Assembly: GCA_026936335.1 (NCBI GenBank)
Contig: JAPMXV010000074.1
Coordinates: forward strand, 62,001-126,000
Reading direction: 5' to 3'
Length of the DNA stretch: 64,000 nt
Source of the DNA: Mantamonas sphyraenae
Lineage: Eukaryota > CRuMs > Mantamonadidae
In this document: positions 35,831 to 47,800 of the stretch, one piece after another
Layout of the letters: the number at the start of each line of letters is the position of its first letter
How positions within the stretch are numbered: the stretch's first letter is position 1
The notes under the pieces: generated by a model
Told to the model about the DNA's origin: nothing
What the model saw: the letters and a program-made list of their open reading frames with translations, nothing else
The model's database searches: none
Position numbers and translations under genes: made by a program

Positions 35831-35860
35831 GCAGAGGAAGATCAGGCGCTTCCTGCTGAC

Positions 35861-38501
35861 TTATGCGCTGCGCATCTTGTTGAGGGCGGAACCGGCCTTG
35901 AACCACTCGATCTGGTCGCTGTTGTAGGTGTGGTTAAGGTCGATGGTGGTTGTGTTGCCGTCCTCGCTGGTGATCTTTGCTTGCAGGGGCTTGCCCGGAG
36001 CGAAGCTCTGCAGGCCGACAATCTCCACCTTGTCGGTGGGGTTGATCTTGTCGTAGTCGGCCGGGTCGGCAAAGGTGAGTGCCAGCATGCCCTGCTTCTT
36101 GAGGTTGGTTTCGTGGATGCGTGCAAAGCTCTTGACAATCACAGCCACGCCGCCCAGGTAGCGGGGCTCGAGAGCGGCGTGCTCGCGGGACGAGCCCTCG
36201 CCATAGTTCTCCTCACCCAGCACCACCCAGGGCATGCCCTTGGCTTTGTAGGTGCGTGCCACGTCGGGCACACCTCCGTAGGCGCCGTCCTCCGAGGTCA
36301 GGTCGCGCACGCTGTTGGCCTTGCCGTTCTCGGCGTTGATGGCACCGATCAGCATGTTGTTGGAGATGTTGTCCAGGTGGCCACGGAAGCGCAGCCAGGG
36401 ACCGGCCATGGAGATGTGGTCGGTGGTGCACTTGCCCTCGGTCTTGATGAGCACGTTGGCGCTGATGCTGTCCTCTCCATTCCAGGCCTTGAAGGGCTCC
36501 AGGACCTGAAGGCGCTCGCTCTGCGGGTCCACAACCACCTCCACGTTGGATCCGTCCTGGGGAGGGGCCTGGTAGGTGTCGCGTCCGGGGTCAAAGCCTG
36601 CCTGGGGCAGGGAATCGCCAAAGGGATCGCTGATCTTGTGGCCGCCGTCCAGGGTGTCGGTGAGCGGGTTGAAGGTCAGCTTGCCAGCCAGGGCCATGAC
36701 AGTGACCACCTCGGGGGAAGCCACAAAGGCGTGGGTGGCCGGGTTGCCGTCGTTGCGCGAGGTGAAGTTGCGGTTGAAGGAGGTGATGATGGAGTTCTTC
36801 ACACCCTGCTCCATGTCGGTGCGGTTCCACTGACCGATGCAAGGGCCGCACGCGTTGGCAAGCACCACGGCACCAGCCTTCTCCAGGGTCTCAATCATGC
36901 CGTCGCGTTCCATGGTGGCACGCACCTGCTCGCTGCCCGGGGTCACGGTGAACTGGCTCTTGAAGCGAAGGCCATTCTGCAGGGCCTCGGCAGCAATGCT
37001 GGTCACGCGTGCCATGTCCTCGTAGGAGGAGTTTGTGCAGGAGCCAATCAGACCCACCTTGAGCTCTTCGGGCCACTCGTTGGCACGCACGGCGTCGGCA
37101 AACTCCGAGAGGGGATGCGCACGGTCGGGGGTGAAGGGACCGTTGATGTGGGGCTCCAGGGTGGACAGGTCGATGTGGTACAGCTCGTCGTACTCTGCGC
37201 CCGCATCGGCCACCAGGTTCTCCTTGTAGGTGTCGGCCAGGTTGGCAATGTCTGCACGCTTGGTGGCCTGCAGGTACTCGGCCTGGCGCTGGTTGTAGGG
37301 GAACACCGAGGTGGTGGCGCCAATCTCGGCACCCATGTTGCAGATGGTGGCCATGCCTGTGCAGCTCATGGTCTCCACACCCTCGCCAAAGTACTCGACA
37401 ATGGCACCCGTGCCTCCCTTGACGGTGAGCATGCCAGCCAGGCGCAGGATGACATCCTTGGGCGAGGTCCAGCCGTTGAGCTTGCCAGTCAGCTTGACAC
37501 CAATGACCTTGGGCGTCTTGAGCTCCCACGGAAGGCCAGCCATGACATCGACGGCATCGGCGCCGCCGACACCAATGGCCACCATTCCCATGCCGCCTGC
37601 ATTGGGGGTGTGCGAGTCGGTGCCGATCATGAGACCGCCCGGGAAGGCGTAGTTCTCCAGCACAATCTGGTGGATGATGCCCGATCCGGGTCCCCAGAAA
37701 CCCATGCCGTACTTGCGGCCTGCAGAGGACAGGAATTCGTACACTTCCTGGTTGAGATCGACGGCAGCCTTGAGGTCATCCTCAGCACCTGCGGCAGAAG
37801 CCTGGATCAGGTGATCGCAATGGATGGTCGAAGGCACTGCCGTCTTGGGCATGCCTGCGGTCATAAACTGCATCACAGCCATTTGTGCTGTGGCATCCTG
37901 CATAGCCACACGGTCCGGGCGCAGCTTCAGGTACGACTGGCCGCGCACAATCTCCGCCTCGCCGGCGTTGTCCAGATGCGAGTACACAATCTTCTCCGAC
38001 AGCGTCAGTGGGCGGTCCAGGCGCTTGCGCACAACCTCCAGAGTGCTCTGTGGTTGCCACACGGATCAATGAATGTGTTCATGCGCATGGCAGCGGGTGT
38101 CCATAGGCGATGGGGCGATAAAAAAGGGGCGGAGAGCAGTTCAACGAGCGATGTCAGCAGCCGGAAATGCACAGGAAAGGCGGGCAACCGGAGCGAATTC
38201 CACACGGCATGGAGGGATGAGGACGAGGAAAACGTGCGGAAAGGCTGGGGTGTCATGTCCACCAGGGCATGGAAGCGTACCTGCATGTTGTCGTAGCTCA
38301 GTTCGTTCTGTTCGAGCGGCGACATGAGGGTGGCGTAGGAACGTTGCGTGGTCTTGGCCTGTGGGGGGGGAAGCACAAAGGGGGTTGGTCAGCCACACAT
38401 GGTCAAGGCACACTACACACGCTGCTGTCGCCTTTGCACTGCATGCCACCTACCACACGTTGGATTGTCGCTGTTTGCTTGATAGTGCTGCGAGTGAACA
38501 T
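35861..38501 (-). CDS. ACO2: Aconitate hydratase, mitochondrial
   Basis: Three minus-strand exons (38501-38454, 38358-38281, 38047-35861) give 770 residues, close to the ~780 of mitochondrial aconitases. It isomerises citrate to isocitrate in the TCA cycle. Exons 1-2 encode a basic targeting peptide ([16 protein letters not shown], then [11 protein letters not shown]). The three 4Fe-4S cysteines are in [11 protein letters not shown] (about residue 378) and ACGPCIGQW (about 441 and 444). Substrate-site blocks are intact: [31 protein letters not shown] and [14 protein letters not shown]. Donors are GTAGGT and GTACGC; acceptors are CACAG. The gene is tandem downstream of NEDD8 on the same strand (197 bp) and convergent with dynein. 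Confidence 0.97.
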
Positions 38502-38698
38502 GGGTGTTGAGAAAACTTGGGGGAGCGGGTGACGGTCAGGTCACTTCAAGACGCAACATGCCATCGACAACACACAACGCAACGAACAGACAGTGCCATC
38601 ACACGTGGGCCAAACCAGGTGCAAAAGGATGAGTGGGGATGATGCAGGAAGGGGACGAGGGTTTTGATGGTTGTCGCTTCGTCTTCTCCACAACACAA

Positions 38699-38960
38699 TC
38701 AACCGCGCAGGGCAAGGACAAGATGGAGCACAGAGCCACCCTGGATGTTGTAGTCACTGGCCGTCTTCTCGTCAGCCATCTGCTTGCCTCCGAAAATCAG
38801 GCGCTGCTGGGGCGGCGGGATGCCCTCCTTTTCCTCGATGCGCTCCTTGAGGCGTTCGATCTGATGATGGTTGTTGTTGTGGAAGGGGGGAAAGGAGGGA
38901 CGGGATGAGTCGGTGGAGTCTGGCGGGTTGAAGGCATGGGCATGTACGCATGTGCGACAT

Positions 38961-38995
<35 letters not shown>

Positions 38996-39342
38996 ACAGC
39001 GGGCTGGTCAAGCGCGGTTTGGCCGGAAAGAGGGGAATTCATAAGACTCAAAACCAAGTGTGAACACAGGGTTGAAGGCAGACAACGCAGATGCAGACAG
39101 GCGTACCTTGTCATCGGGCTCAATGTCCACGTCGATTTCCTTGCCCGTAAGCGTCTTGACCTTGATGAGCCTGGGTGGGGGGACAGGTGTGTTGGAGGGT
39201 GGCAGGTGAGCGGAGGAGATCGCAAACACGCGCGTGCAAACGCACGAGTGAGTGGAAGTGGGAAGACACGGAAATGGCGGAGGGCAGGCAGGGTGGGCAG
39301 TGATGTGGATTGGACACGGGCTTGATGTGGGCACACGTACAT
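38699..39342 (-). CDS. NEDD8: NEDD8 ubiquitin-like modifier, lacking the last glycine
   Basis: Minus-strand exons 39342-39341, 39170-39107 and 38860-38699 encode 75 residues. NEDD8 is attached to cullins to activate cullin-RING ligases. The sequence is close to animal NEDD8 throughout ([46 protein letters not shown]). It carries the NEDD8-specific Ala before LRG, where ubiquitin has Arg. The frame ends LALRG-stop, so the second glycine of the conjugating diglycine and any processing tail are absent. The start codon is split: exon 1 ends in AT before donor GTACGT, and exon 2 supplies the G after CACCCAG. No other ATG is available in frame. Exon 1 coding is thus two bases. It shares a 93-bp divergent promoter with the RPC5 gene. 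Confidence 0.92.
38964..38994. repeat. (GT)15 microsatellite in NEDD8 intron 2
   Basis: An uninterrupted GT run of about 31 bp lies in the second NEDD8 intron. On the transcribed strand it reads (CA)n, upstream of the 3' splice site at 38861. Confidence 0.95.
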
Positions 39343-39435
39343 GTCCAATTGCTGTGATGAGTGTTTGCGTGGCTGGGACGTCGCTGTCCGCGAGCTGCCT
39401 CATCCCCACCACCCCAAACCACACAAAGTCAAAGG
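39343..39435. promoter_or_regulatory. 93-bp divergent promoter, NEDD8 / RPC5
   Basis: Only 93 bp separate the first coding bases of two oppositely transcribed genes. A CCAAT pentamer at about 39345-39349 and a GACGTC palindrome at about 39387-39392 are visible. Both genes are housekeeping, so a compact bidirectional promoter is plausible. Confidence 0.45.
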
Positions 39436-41766
39436 ATGTCGACACGTGGCAAGGTGGAACCGGAGCAGGATGGGATGGACATGGACGGAGAGGGGACGTC
39501 GGTAGGGACGCATAGGAGGGGCGCAGGAGGAGGAGGAGCAAAGCAGGAACGTCAACTAGCTCTGGACGGCAGCAGCGGCACCCACGACCACGATGGGGAG
39601 TCGGACGAGGAAGAGGATGAGGTGCTGATGGAAGTGCCTGTGTTTGTAGACCACGACCTGGAATCACACATGTTTGTGACGCAGTTCCCACTGAGGCCGC
39701 GTACGAATCCGTACGTCAACCTGTTCTCGCTGCACAAGCAGATGCAACCCGAGTTTGACTTTGACGCAGAGGGAGCCGACGGCGTGGATGAGTCGGAGGT
39801 GCTCACGCAGGACCAGCTGCACGAGGGTGACATGCGTCAGGTGGACCATGCCGGGTGGGCAACGCAAATGCAGCAGCACCACCTGCGTCTGCGACAGGCT
39901 CGTGCTAAACCCAACCAGCGTGTGTTGGAAATGACGCTGGAGCGTGAAGGGTAAGCTGTGGTGACAGTGTAGGGTTGTCCAGAGGCCCGTGACGGACGGC
40001 CAGGGGGCGACCCGCATCAAAGTGATCAGGAACGCGCGTGTTTTCACCCTTTGCCCAGCGCGCTGACACCTCACATCGACACGCGATGTACGCACACACA
40101 CACACACACACACGCACGCGCATACAGCTCTGTGTTGGACCCAGCGCCGCAGGATTTGACACTGAGCAGCACGCTTGTGCCAAGCAAAACAAACTACGCG
40201 GTGGGCGTGCTGCACAACGGGGAGCTGCACCTGACGCCGATGCGTGGCCTGCTGCAGGTGAAGCCGACGTTCAAGGACGAGGCAGGCGCAAGGGGAGGTA
40301 CACAGAGGGAAGATGGCCATGACGATGAGATGGACGAGGATGAGGAGACAGGAAGCAACGCAGGGTCGCGCCTAAGCAAGGGCAAAGACATTGTGCCACC
40401 GCCGGTCAGCGTGCGCAAATCCGACGCGGCGAAGAACGAACGGGAGGAGAAAGAGCGGAGTGCACAGCGACTGACGGAGGAGCTGGCGAACGAGCCGTGG
40501 ATTGAGCTGACGGCACATGGCATCAACGACACAGTGAGCGAGGAGAAGCGGCAACAGATGCTGTGCACCCAGCGCAGCGCGATTTCCTGGGATCTGGGAG
40601 CGCGGGAGTATCTGCGCTCGCTGACGGAACAGGACGGCCAGCAGGAAGGCATGCGAAGCAGTAGCAACAATGGAGGAGGCGATGGCAGCGGGTCGATGGA
40701 TGTGTATGCGCGTGTGGCAGACTCGCACTCGAGGCAACCGATGTTGTCACGGGATGAGCTGCTGGAACACACGCTGGAGGAGCAGGTGACGATGTTGTTG
40801 CGACGTGCCAACGTGGTCCGCTTCTCCAAACTGCTGTCTGTGACGAGTGCAACGCGAGAGGACGAGCTGTTGGCGCCGTTGCAGCAGGTGGGTTCGATTG
40901 TGCACGGCCATTGGGTGTTGAACACCTCCCTGATGGAGGATCTGGACGACCGTGCCAAGGCGGCGCGAGACTACCTGCTGGGCAGTCTTGCGACGGAAAA
41001 CACCATCCAGCGCAAGGACTATGCGCGGCAGACGGGCTTTCCACAGGATCTGGTCAAGGCACAGCTGGTGCAGTTTGCACGGCTGGTGCCTGCCCAGGGC
41101 TGGCGTTTCAAGATGGATCCCGACGTGGAGTTTCTGGAGGCATACGGGGACATGTGGGAGGAACATCAGCGCGTATGGGCGCAGGTGCGTGCGGAAGCAG
41201 AGTCCAACCTGGCACGTCTCAAGAAGGATGCCGCCACGGCGGATCAGAGACGCAAAAAGTCGTCGAATCCACTGTCGCAGATGGGCATGAACATCCAACA
41301 CGTGAGCAGCGGGGAATTGCGGCAGGAACAGCCACGCAGGGTGAAACGGGAAGCGTACGACGACTCGCAGAGGGACAAGGTGCTGCAGGGGATCCGAGAG
41401 CTGGTGTTGCACTCATTCGACACCAATGGGGTGGTGCGCGAGGAGAACCTGCGGGAGGAGATGAAGAAGGAAACGCGTGGGTTGCCCGACCAGATTCCCG
41501 ACGAGCTGCTGTCGGACGTGCTGGAGGCAGAGGGTGTCACGGTGGCCGGCATGTGGGCACGCAAGCATGCAGATGACCCTGAGATGGACAAGTTCCGCCA
41601 GGTGGTGTTGGATCTGTTCCGCCAACGCAACACGTGGAAGAAGGGCGACATCATGGCACAGTGCAAGGAACGCCTCGGCTGCGAAATGCCCCAGGCAAAG
41701 TACACACGCATCATGAACGAACTGGCAAACACCAGTGGAGGCCAGTGGGTGTTGAAGAAAGGGTAG
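39436..41766 (+). CDS. POLR3E: RNA polymerase III subunit RPC5
   Basis: Two exons (39436-39950, 40128-41766) join in phase to give 717 residues; human RPC5 is 708. RPC5 is a TFIIF-like subunit of RNA polymerase III, pairing with RPC4 in initiation and termination of tRNA and 5S transcription. The N-terminal dimerisation region is recognisable (FVTQFPLRPRTNPY; YAVGVLHNGELHLTPMRGLL). The middle has EPWIELTAHGIN, and the C-terminal part has winged-helix segments ending in QWVLKKG. The intron has donor GTAAGC and acceptor CATACAG preceded by a CA run. An acidic/Gly-rich N-terminal stretch precedes the domain. The Kelch-kinase-HECT gene starts only 71 bp after the stop codon. Confidence 0.9.
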
Positions 41767-41837
41767 AACTTGTGGCATGCGATCATTCCATCAAACAAAA
41801 ACCGAATCCGTTGTCTTTTTTGCCAGATTTCCTCACG

Positions 41838-44800
41838 ATGACAGCCGTTCATGTGGGCGTGGTATATCCCACGTCTGATACTGAGGCCCATGTATCATCA
41901 TCGTCATCATCATCATCGTCATCATCATCATCCTCGGCAGGAGGCGGAGAGGTTGCAAACGGGGCAAGCAGGCACTTTCAACACACCACGTGCCACCACT
42001 GGCAACCAGAACCATCCAGCGACGGGATGTTGGTGGTGCTGGGTGGGGTGGCCAGCAGCAACCAAACCGGTGCACAACCACACAAACAGCACGGGCAGGG
42101 GACGGAGCAGCAGCAAGCAGCAGCAGGAGCCGCTGACCTTGCGCTTGTTCGACATCAAGGCAGAAACATGGGTGGAGCCACACACGACAGGAACTGCGCC
42201 GTGCAGCAGACATCTGCACACATCGTGGATTACGGGAAACACAGTCTACGTGTTTGGCGGACGTCATGGTGAGTGTGTGGATCGAGCGAGCGAGAGAGCA
42301 GCGCGAGCTGTGTGGAGGGAGCTCAGCGAATGGAACGGAACGGAACTGACACCCAGATTGCATCGGCATGACATGTGCGTGTGTGCATGGTGTGCACATG
42401 TGCACTGGGACCAGATTCGACGCTGTTGAATGACATGTACATTTTGGAGTTGGAGAGCATGCGATGGGCCGAGGTGAAGTGTTCAGGAAACCGACCGAGT
42501 TGCAGGCACGGAGCGGTGGGGGCGGTGCAGCAGCGAGACCAGGACACGGTGCTGCTGTTGTACGGTGGTGAGGAGGAAATGGGAAGCAGCAGCGACGTGT
42601 TTGCGTTTGACACCATGCAGCAGTCGTGGCGCAGGCCGATTCTTTCCGGCTGTGCCTTGCCCAGCTGCAACGGACGAACGCACGGGGCGCTGCAGCTGGA
42701 TGAGCACGGACGCATGGTGATCATGAAGCTGGAAACCAGCCGGGAACACACACAGGGAGACATGGGTCGTGGTCAGGAAAACCAAGAGGACATGCATGTG
42801 CGTCTGTACGCAGTCGACCAACACTTCCACTGCGCCGAGTTCCACGACACCGACGGATCGGCGCCCAGTGGGACCCTGCTCACGGCTCTCCTGGGTGGGC
42901 ATCTGTGGCAAGCAGACTCGATGGGCCACTGCAGGCTGGTGATGGAACATGCCATGCACCCGCGAGACACCTGGGTTTCGGTGACTCCTAACCTGGCCTA
43001 CGTGCTGCCTCATGCACAGACACCGCAGCAGAATGTGCTCCGTGTCACACTTTCCCAACAGACACAGCAGACACAACAGGCACAGCAGACACAACAGACA
43101 CAACAGGAGCTGCAGGAACAGAGGTCGCAGGAGATTGAACAAGGTGACGACCATGACCATGACCACTCGCCGCCTGCTCGTGTGTACAGTCCCATTGCAC
43201 GCCCGTCGTGGGCGTTGCCACACAACCCGTCGTGGACAATGGTGCCAGCAGCGTCCACATCCGCGTCGTCGTCGTGGCTGGGAGAATCGGCGTCCCCCGG
43301 ACGACGCCATGGCGCTTCGTCGTGCTACCACCGCGGCGTGGTGTGGCTGTTTGGTGGCTTTGCGTCCAACTACAAACAGGATGTGCATGCATGGGAGGTG
43401 CGTCGCAACAGATGGAGTCTGGTGGAGGCAAGGGGCGAAGTGCCGTCGCCGAGATACTGCCACTCCGCCTGCATGATGGACTCGGGCGTCATGTATGTGT
43501 TTGGCGGCTTCAGTGGCATTGTACGACATGCCGACTTGTACGCATTGGACACCGAATCGCACACGTGGAGCCACGTGCAGGGGGAGGGAGAGGTGCCGAG
43601 CCCGCGATCGCGTCACAGCGCCTGTGTACACTCTGCCACACAGTCCATGATTGTGTTTGGTGGCTCCAACGGAGGTCGACATGCGTTCAACGACCTGCAC
43701 GTGTTTGACGTCCAGGCACAGGCGTGGAGCAAGCCGCAAACGTACGGAACGACACCGGTGGCAAGGGACGATCACACAGCCGTGGTGATTGGCAACAGCA
43801 TGTACGTGTTTGGCGGATGCACCAGCGAAGGCGTACGTCTTAACGAATTGATGCACCTGGACCTGGACACAATGACGTGGTCGTTGGTGCAGACGCAAGG
43901 CAGCCTGCCTGCTGTGCGTGATCGCCACGCTGCCTTTGCCATGGGCGCGCGCATGTATGTGTTTGGCGGTTCCGAGAACAGCCGTGCGTTCAACCACAGC
44001 GTCTTTAACGACATCCACTGCTTTGACACACAGACCAACACTTGGGTCAATGTGGAACAGCATCTGCACGACGACACCAGCCCACGGCCTCGCTACGGCC
44101 ACACTGCATGCCCCATTGGCGACGCCTCCATGTTTGTCTTTGGAGGTCACACTGGACGTGGAGGCATCATTGACGAGCCTTGTGTCTTTCACGCGGGTGG
44201 TGACAGCGCCGCGAGCAGAGACAAGGTGCTGGAAACGGAAGGTCGGGATAGCAATGACGGCATGGAGCGCGTCTGCGTGCTTCAGGACGTGCGCATGTCA
44301 CAGACACAGCCTGTGGTGCTGGAAGGGGCACGGTACTTGACTGTGATGGTGAACAGCAAGGTGTTGCTGCTGCTGGGCCACGCCGCCGGACGAGCACACT
44401 TTCGTTTGCTCGAATTGGCATCGCTCACCTGGCACGAACCCCAGGTTGAAGGCGAGTGGCTCAGCAGCGACACCCTGCGCGCCGTGCCCATGCACACACG
44501 TGACAACAGCGTCCTCATCGTGGGAGGCTTTGTCAACACCAGCCTGGTGCACCTGATGCAACTCGACGTGCAGATGAACGACAGCGACGACGACACACCC
44601 ACCGTCATCATCAGCCAGCTTCAGTATCCAGTGCCAGACTGGGAACACGACCTGCCTGCATTTGAGGTGGTGAGTGGCCTTGCCGACGCTCCGCACGAGG
44701 TGGCGCTGGTCGGTCCTGTGGGCGAAGGCGGCCACACTCGAGTGCACGTGTTTGACGCACAAAACTCAGTATGGCACACTCCACAGCAGCAAAGTGGTCA

Positions 44801-47800
44801 ATCCAGCATCAACCAGCAGGAGGCACAACTGTACACATGCGTACGCAACGGTACGGGCACGGCCTTGGTCTGTCTGACTCGCGGCCTGATTGAGGGTTCT
44901 TCGCGTGCCTTGCGTGTCCATCAGCTCGATACGCGCTCATGGCTCTGGTCAGACCTGGCATGCATTGGTGCAGTGCCCACGTGTGACGCCGACACGCGCT
45001 TCGTCGCCTGCGCCCATCTGTCCACCACCAACCGTCTCGCTGTGCTCACCTCTGCTCTCAAGCTCCATTTGCTGGACATGGATCAGTTACGCTGGACCAA
45101 ACATGACGTGGCGTGCCTCAGCACACACATTCGCACACACATGCTTCTCACGGGAACCATGTGCATGCAGGACCTCGACAACGGCATCGTACTCCTCACA
45201 TGGGTACCCCCAGATGCAACCACCGTTCACACCTTTGTCCTGGACCTTGAGTATACGCTTTCCGACGAGCAAGCCATCCGCGCGCACAGTCTGGCCGCCG
45301 CCTCGTCGTCCTCATCGTCGTCCTCATCGTCAACAACAACAACACCATCATCATCATCATCAGCATCATCATCGTCGTCCATGGGTGCGATGGTGCAACT
45401 CTTCAGTGCCGAGGGGACTCTGAGTGCCAGCACAAGCGACAGCGACGCAGGGCACGGGCTGGTCCAATCCTCGCCATCCTCCATGACCATGGACGCACTC
45501 AACCAGATGAACGTGAACATGAATCGGTCTCTTTCTGGGGCTTCTGCATCCAGTGGGCCTCACGAGCGGTCACCGCGCACATTGGACCGCATGAGTGCCT
45601 CGTTGTCCATGGCACAGGCCATTGAAGCATCCAACAGCAACCACGGCGGTAGTGGAAGCAGCAGGAACATCAGCAACATCCACCACAGCAGCGGCGGTGG
45701 CTTCACTGGCAAGAGCAGCACGGCAGAAGGGCCCGTGTGGACGAGCTTGTTGCAATCTGGTGCGCAGCCGTCGCCGAGGAGGTACCACACGTGCACGGTC
45801 ATCTCACCCCACCACTTTCTGGTGTTTGGGGGCTGGGACTCGTCGTGTCACTACTTCAACGACGTGTGGGTGTACTCGGTGACGTCCAACAGCTGGACGT
45901 GCATGGAGTGCACGGGAAGTCCACCGTCGCCACGCAAGTGCCACTCGGCCGATCTGGTGGACGGCGTGCTGTACGTGTTTGGCGGCGGCGATGACGATCA
46001 ACGCCTGAACGACATGTACATGCTGGACACGCAGACGTGGGTGTGGACCCGCCTGGGTCTGAGTTCGGATGCACCGCACCGACGCAGCAGACACGCAACC
46101 TGCGTGTTGGACAAGCACATCTACTTCTTTGGAGGCAGCGACGGAAGCGGCGTACACTTCAACGACGTGGTGCTGTTTGACACCCAATCACACAGTTGGA
46201 TCAGGCCGCAGGTGCACGGCACAAAGCCGTGTGCAAGGGACGACCACTCGGCGGTGTTTGTGGGCCACAACCTGGTGGTGTTTGGTGGCTACGACGGACG
46301 TGCGCAGCTGAACGACGTTTGGGTGCTCAACACACGTACCATGAGTTGGAGCTGTCCCAGCATCAGTGGCACACCTCCCTTGCGCCGTGACCGCCACGTG
46401 GCCGTGCCTCTGGGCAATGTCATGGTCATCATGGGTGGCAAGGGCTGGGACACCTTTAACGACGTCCACATGCTGGACTGCCGCTCCTTCCGCTGGCTCA
46501 AGTTGGATCCCACCGTGGCAGAACAGTCGCGTCAGCCCACGCAACGCTACGGCCACGCAGCATGCATGCTTGGAGGCAAGCTGTACATCTTTGGAGGTTG
46601 GAGCAAAGGGTTTGCCTCGTCTGTCAATGACCTGCACATGCTCACGGTGTCGTCGTCCACACACGCAGGCGCATCAGGCGCCTCGGGCCCCTCCCTTCGC
46701 TTCCACCTGTCCATGAATCCGACCAAACTGACCGTGGGACAGCCCGTCACCTTTGTCATTTCCGCACGCGACAGTTTCGACCTGCCTGTGGACGTGCCCA
46801 TGGCTGCGTTGGATGTCAGCCTTCGACTGCCCGACAGCGCCTCGTCGTCGTCGTCTGCTTCCTCCTCCTCTTCATCATCATCATCATCATCCTCATCATC
46901 ATCGTCATCGTCGTCGTCGTCCGGCACACCAGTAGCAGTGGCACGGGTGGCATGCATTCCGCTGCGGATAACCTTGCTCGTGACGTGTACGAACCCGAAG
47001 TGATTCCGTTGGACAAGGGCGAGTATGCGTTCCACTACACCCCTCAACACGCCGGGTCCCACTCTGTGATGGCGTACTACCAACACCAGCCCATCGACTT
47101 TGTGGACAAGGTGCCGTACGACCTGTCGGTGCAGGTGCAGCAGGTGTGTGCGGCCAACACGCAGATCGAATCGCACCTGCCCAAGAGCGTGCACACCAAC
47201 CAAGTGTTGCAGTTGCACCTGCGCTGTTTCGACGCCCAGGGCAATCCAATGCGCGGTGGTGGCACTGCTGTGGCCATGCAAATCCTGGGACCGCAGTCGC
47301 TGGCGTGTCGCACAGTCGACCATGGCAACGGGTCGTACACATGCATGGCCACCGAGGCATTCTCCGTCCCGGGTGCCTACCATGTGTTGATTACTGTGGA
47401 GGAACGCCTGTGTGCACACTCGCCTCTGCCGTTGCAGGTAGACTGGAACCCAGGCGCGACATCCCACTGGCCTCGTTTGCTCGCCAGTACGCACGCAGCG
47501 TGGACATGTCCGACCTGTCCCAATCGCTTCGTACGCTCCAGGACCAGTTGGACTCGTTGCAGGCTGTGGATGCCATGGGCGATGCAGTGGATGTGTTTCG
47601 TGCCCAGTTGCGCCACGAGGAGCAATTCTTGACGGAGATTCGCCAGTTTCGGCATCTGGACCTGGACAGAGCCATTGCCGAAGAGGATGAGCTGTGTTCC
47701 GAGGCCTTTTACGCCGTACACAGTCTGTGTGCACAGGCAGGCCTGGACGTCAGTCTGGAGGTGACCATGGATGGCACGGGTGGACCCAGCGGGCCAGCGC

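Noticed and set aside
38964-38994. Telomere-like or CRISPR-like repeat
   Set aside because: It is a simple dinucleotide microsatellite with no spacers or hexamer unit.
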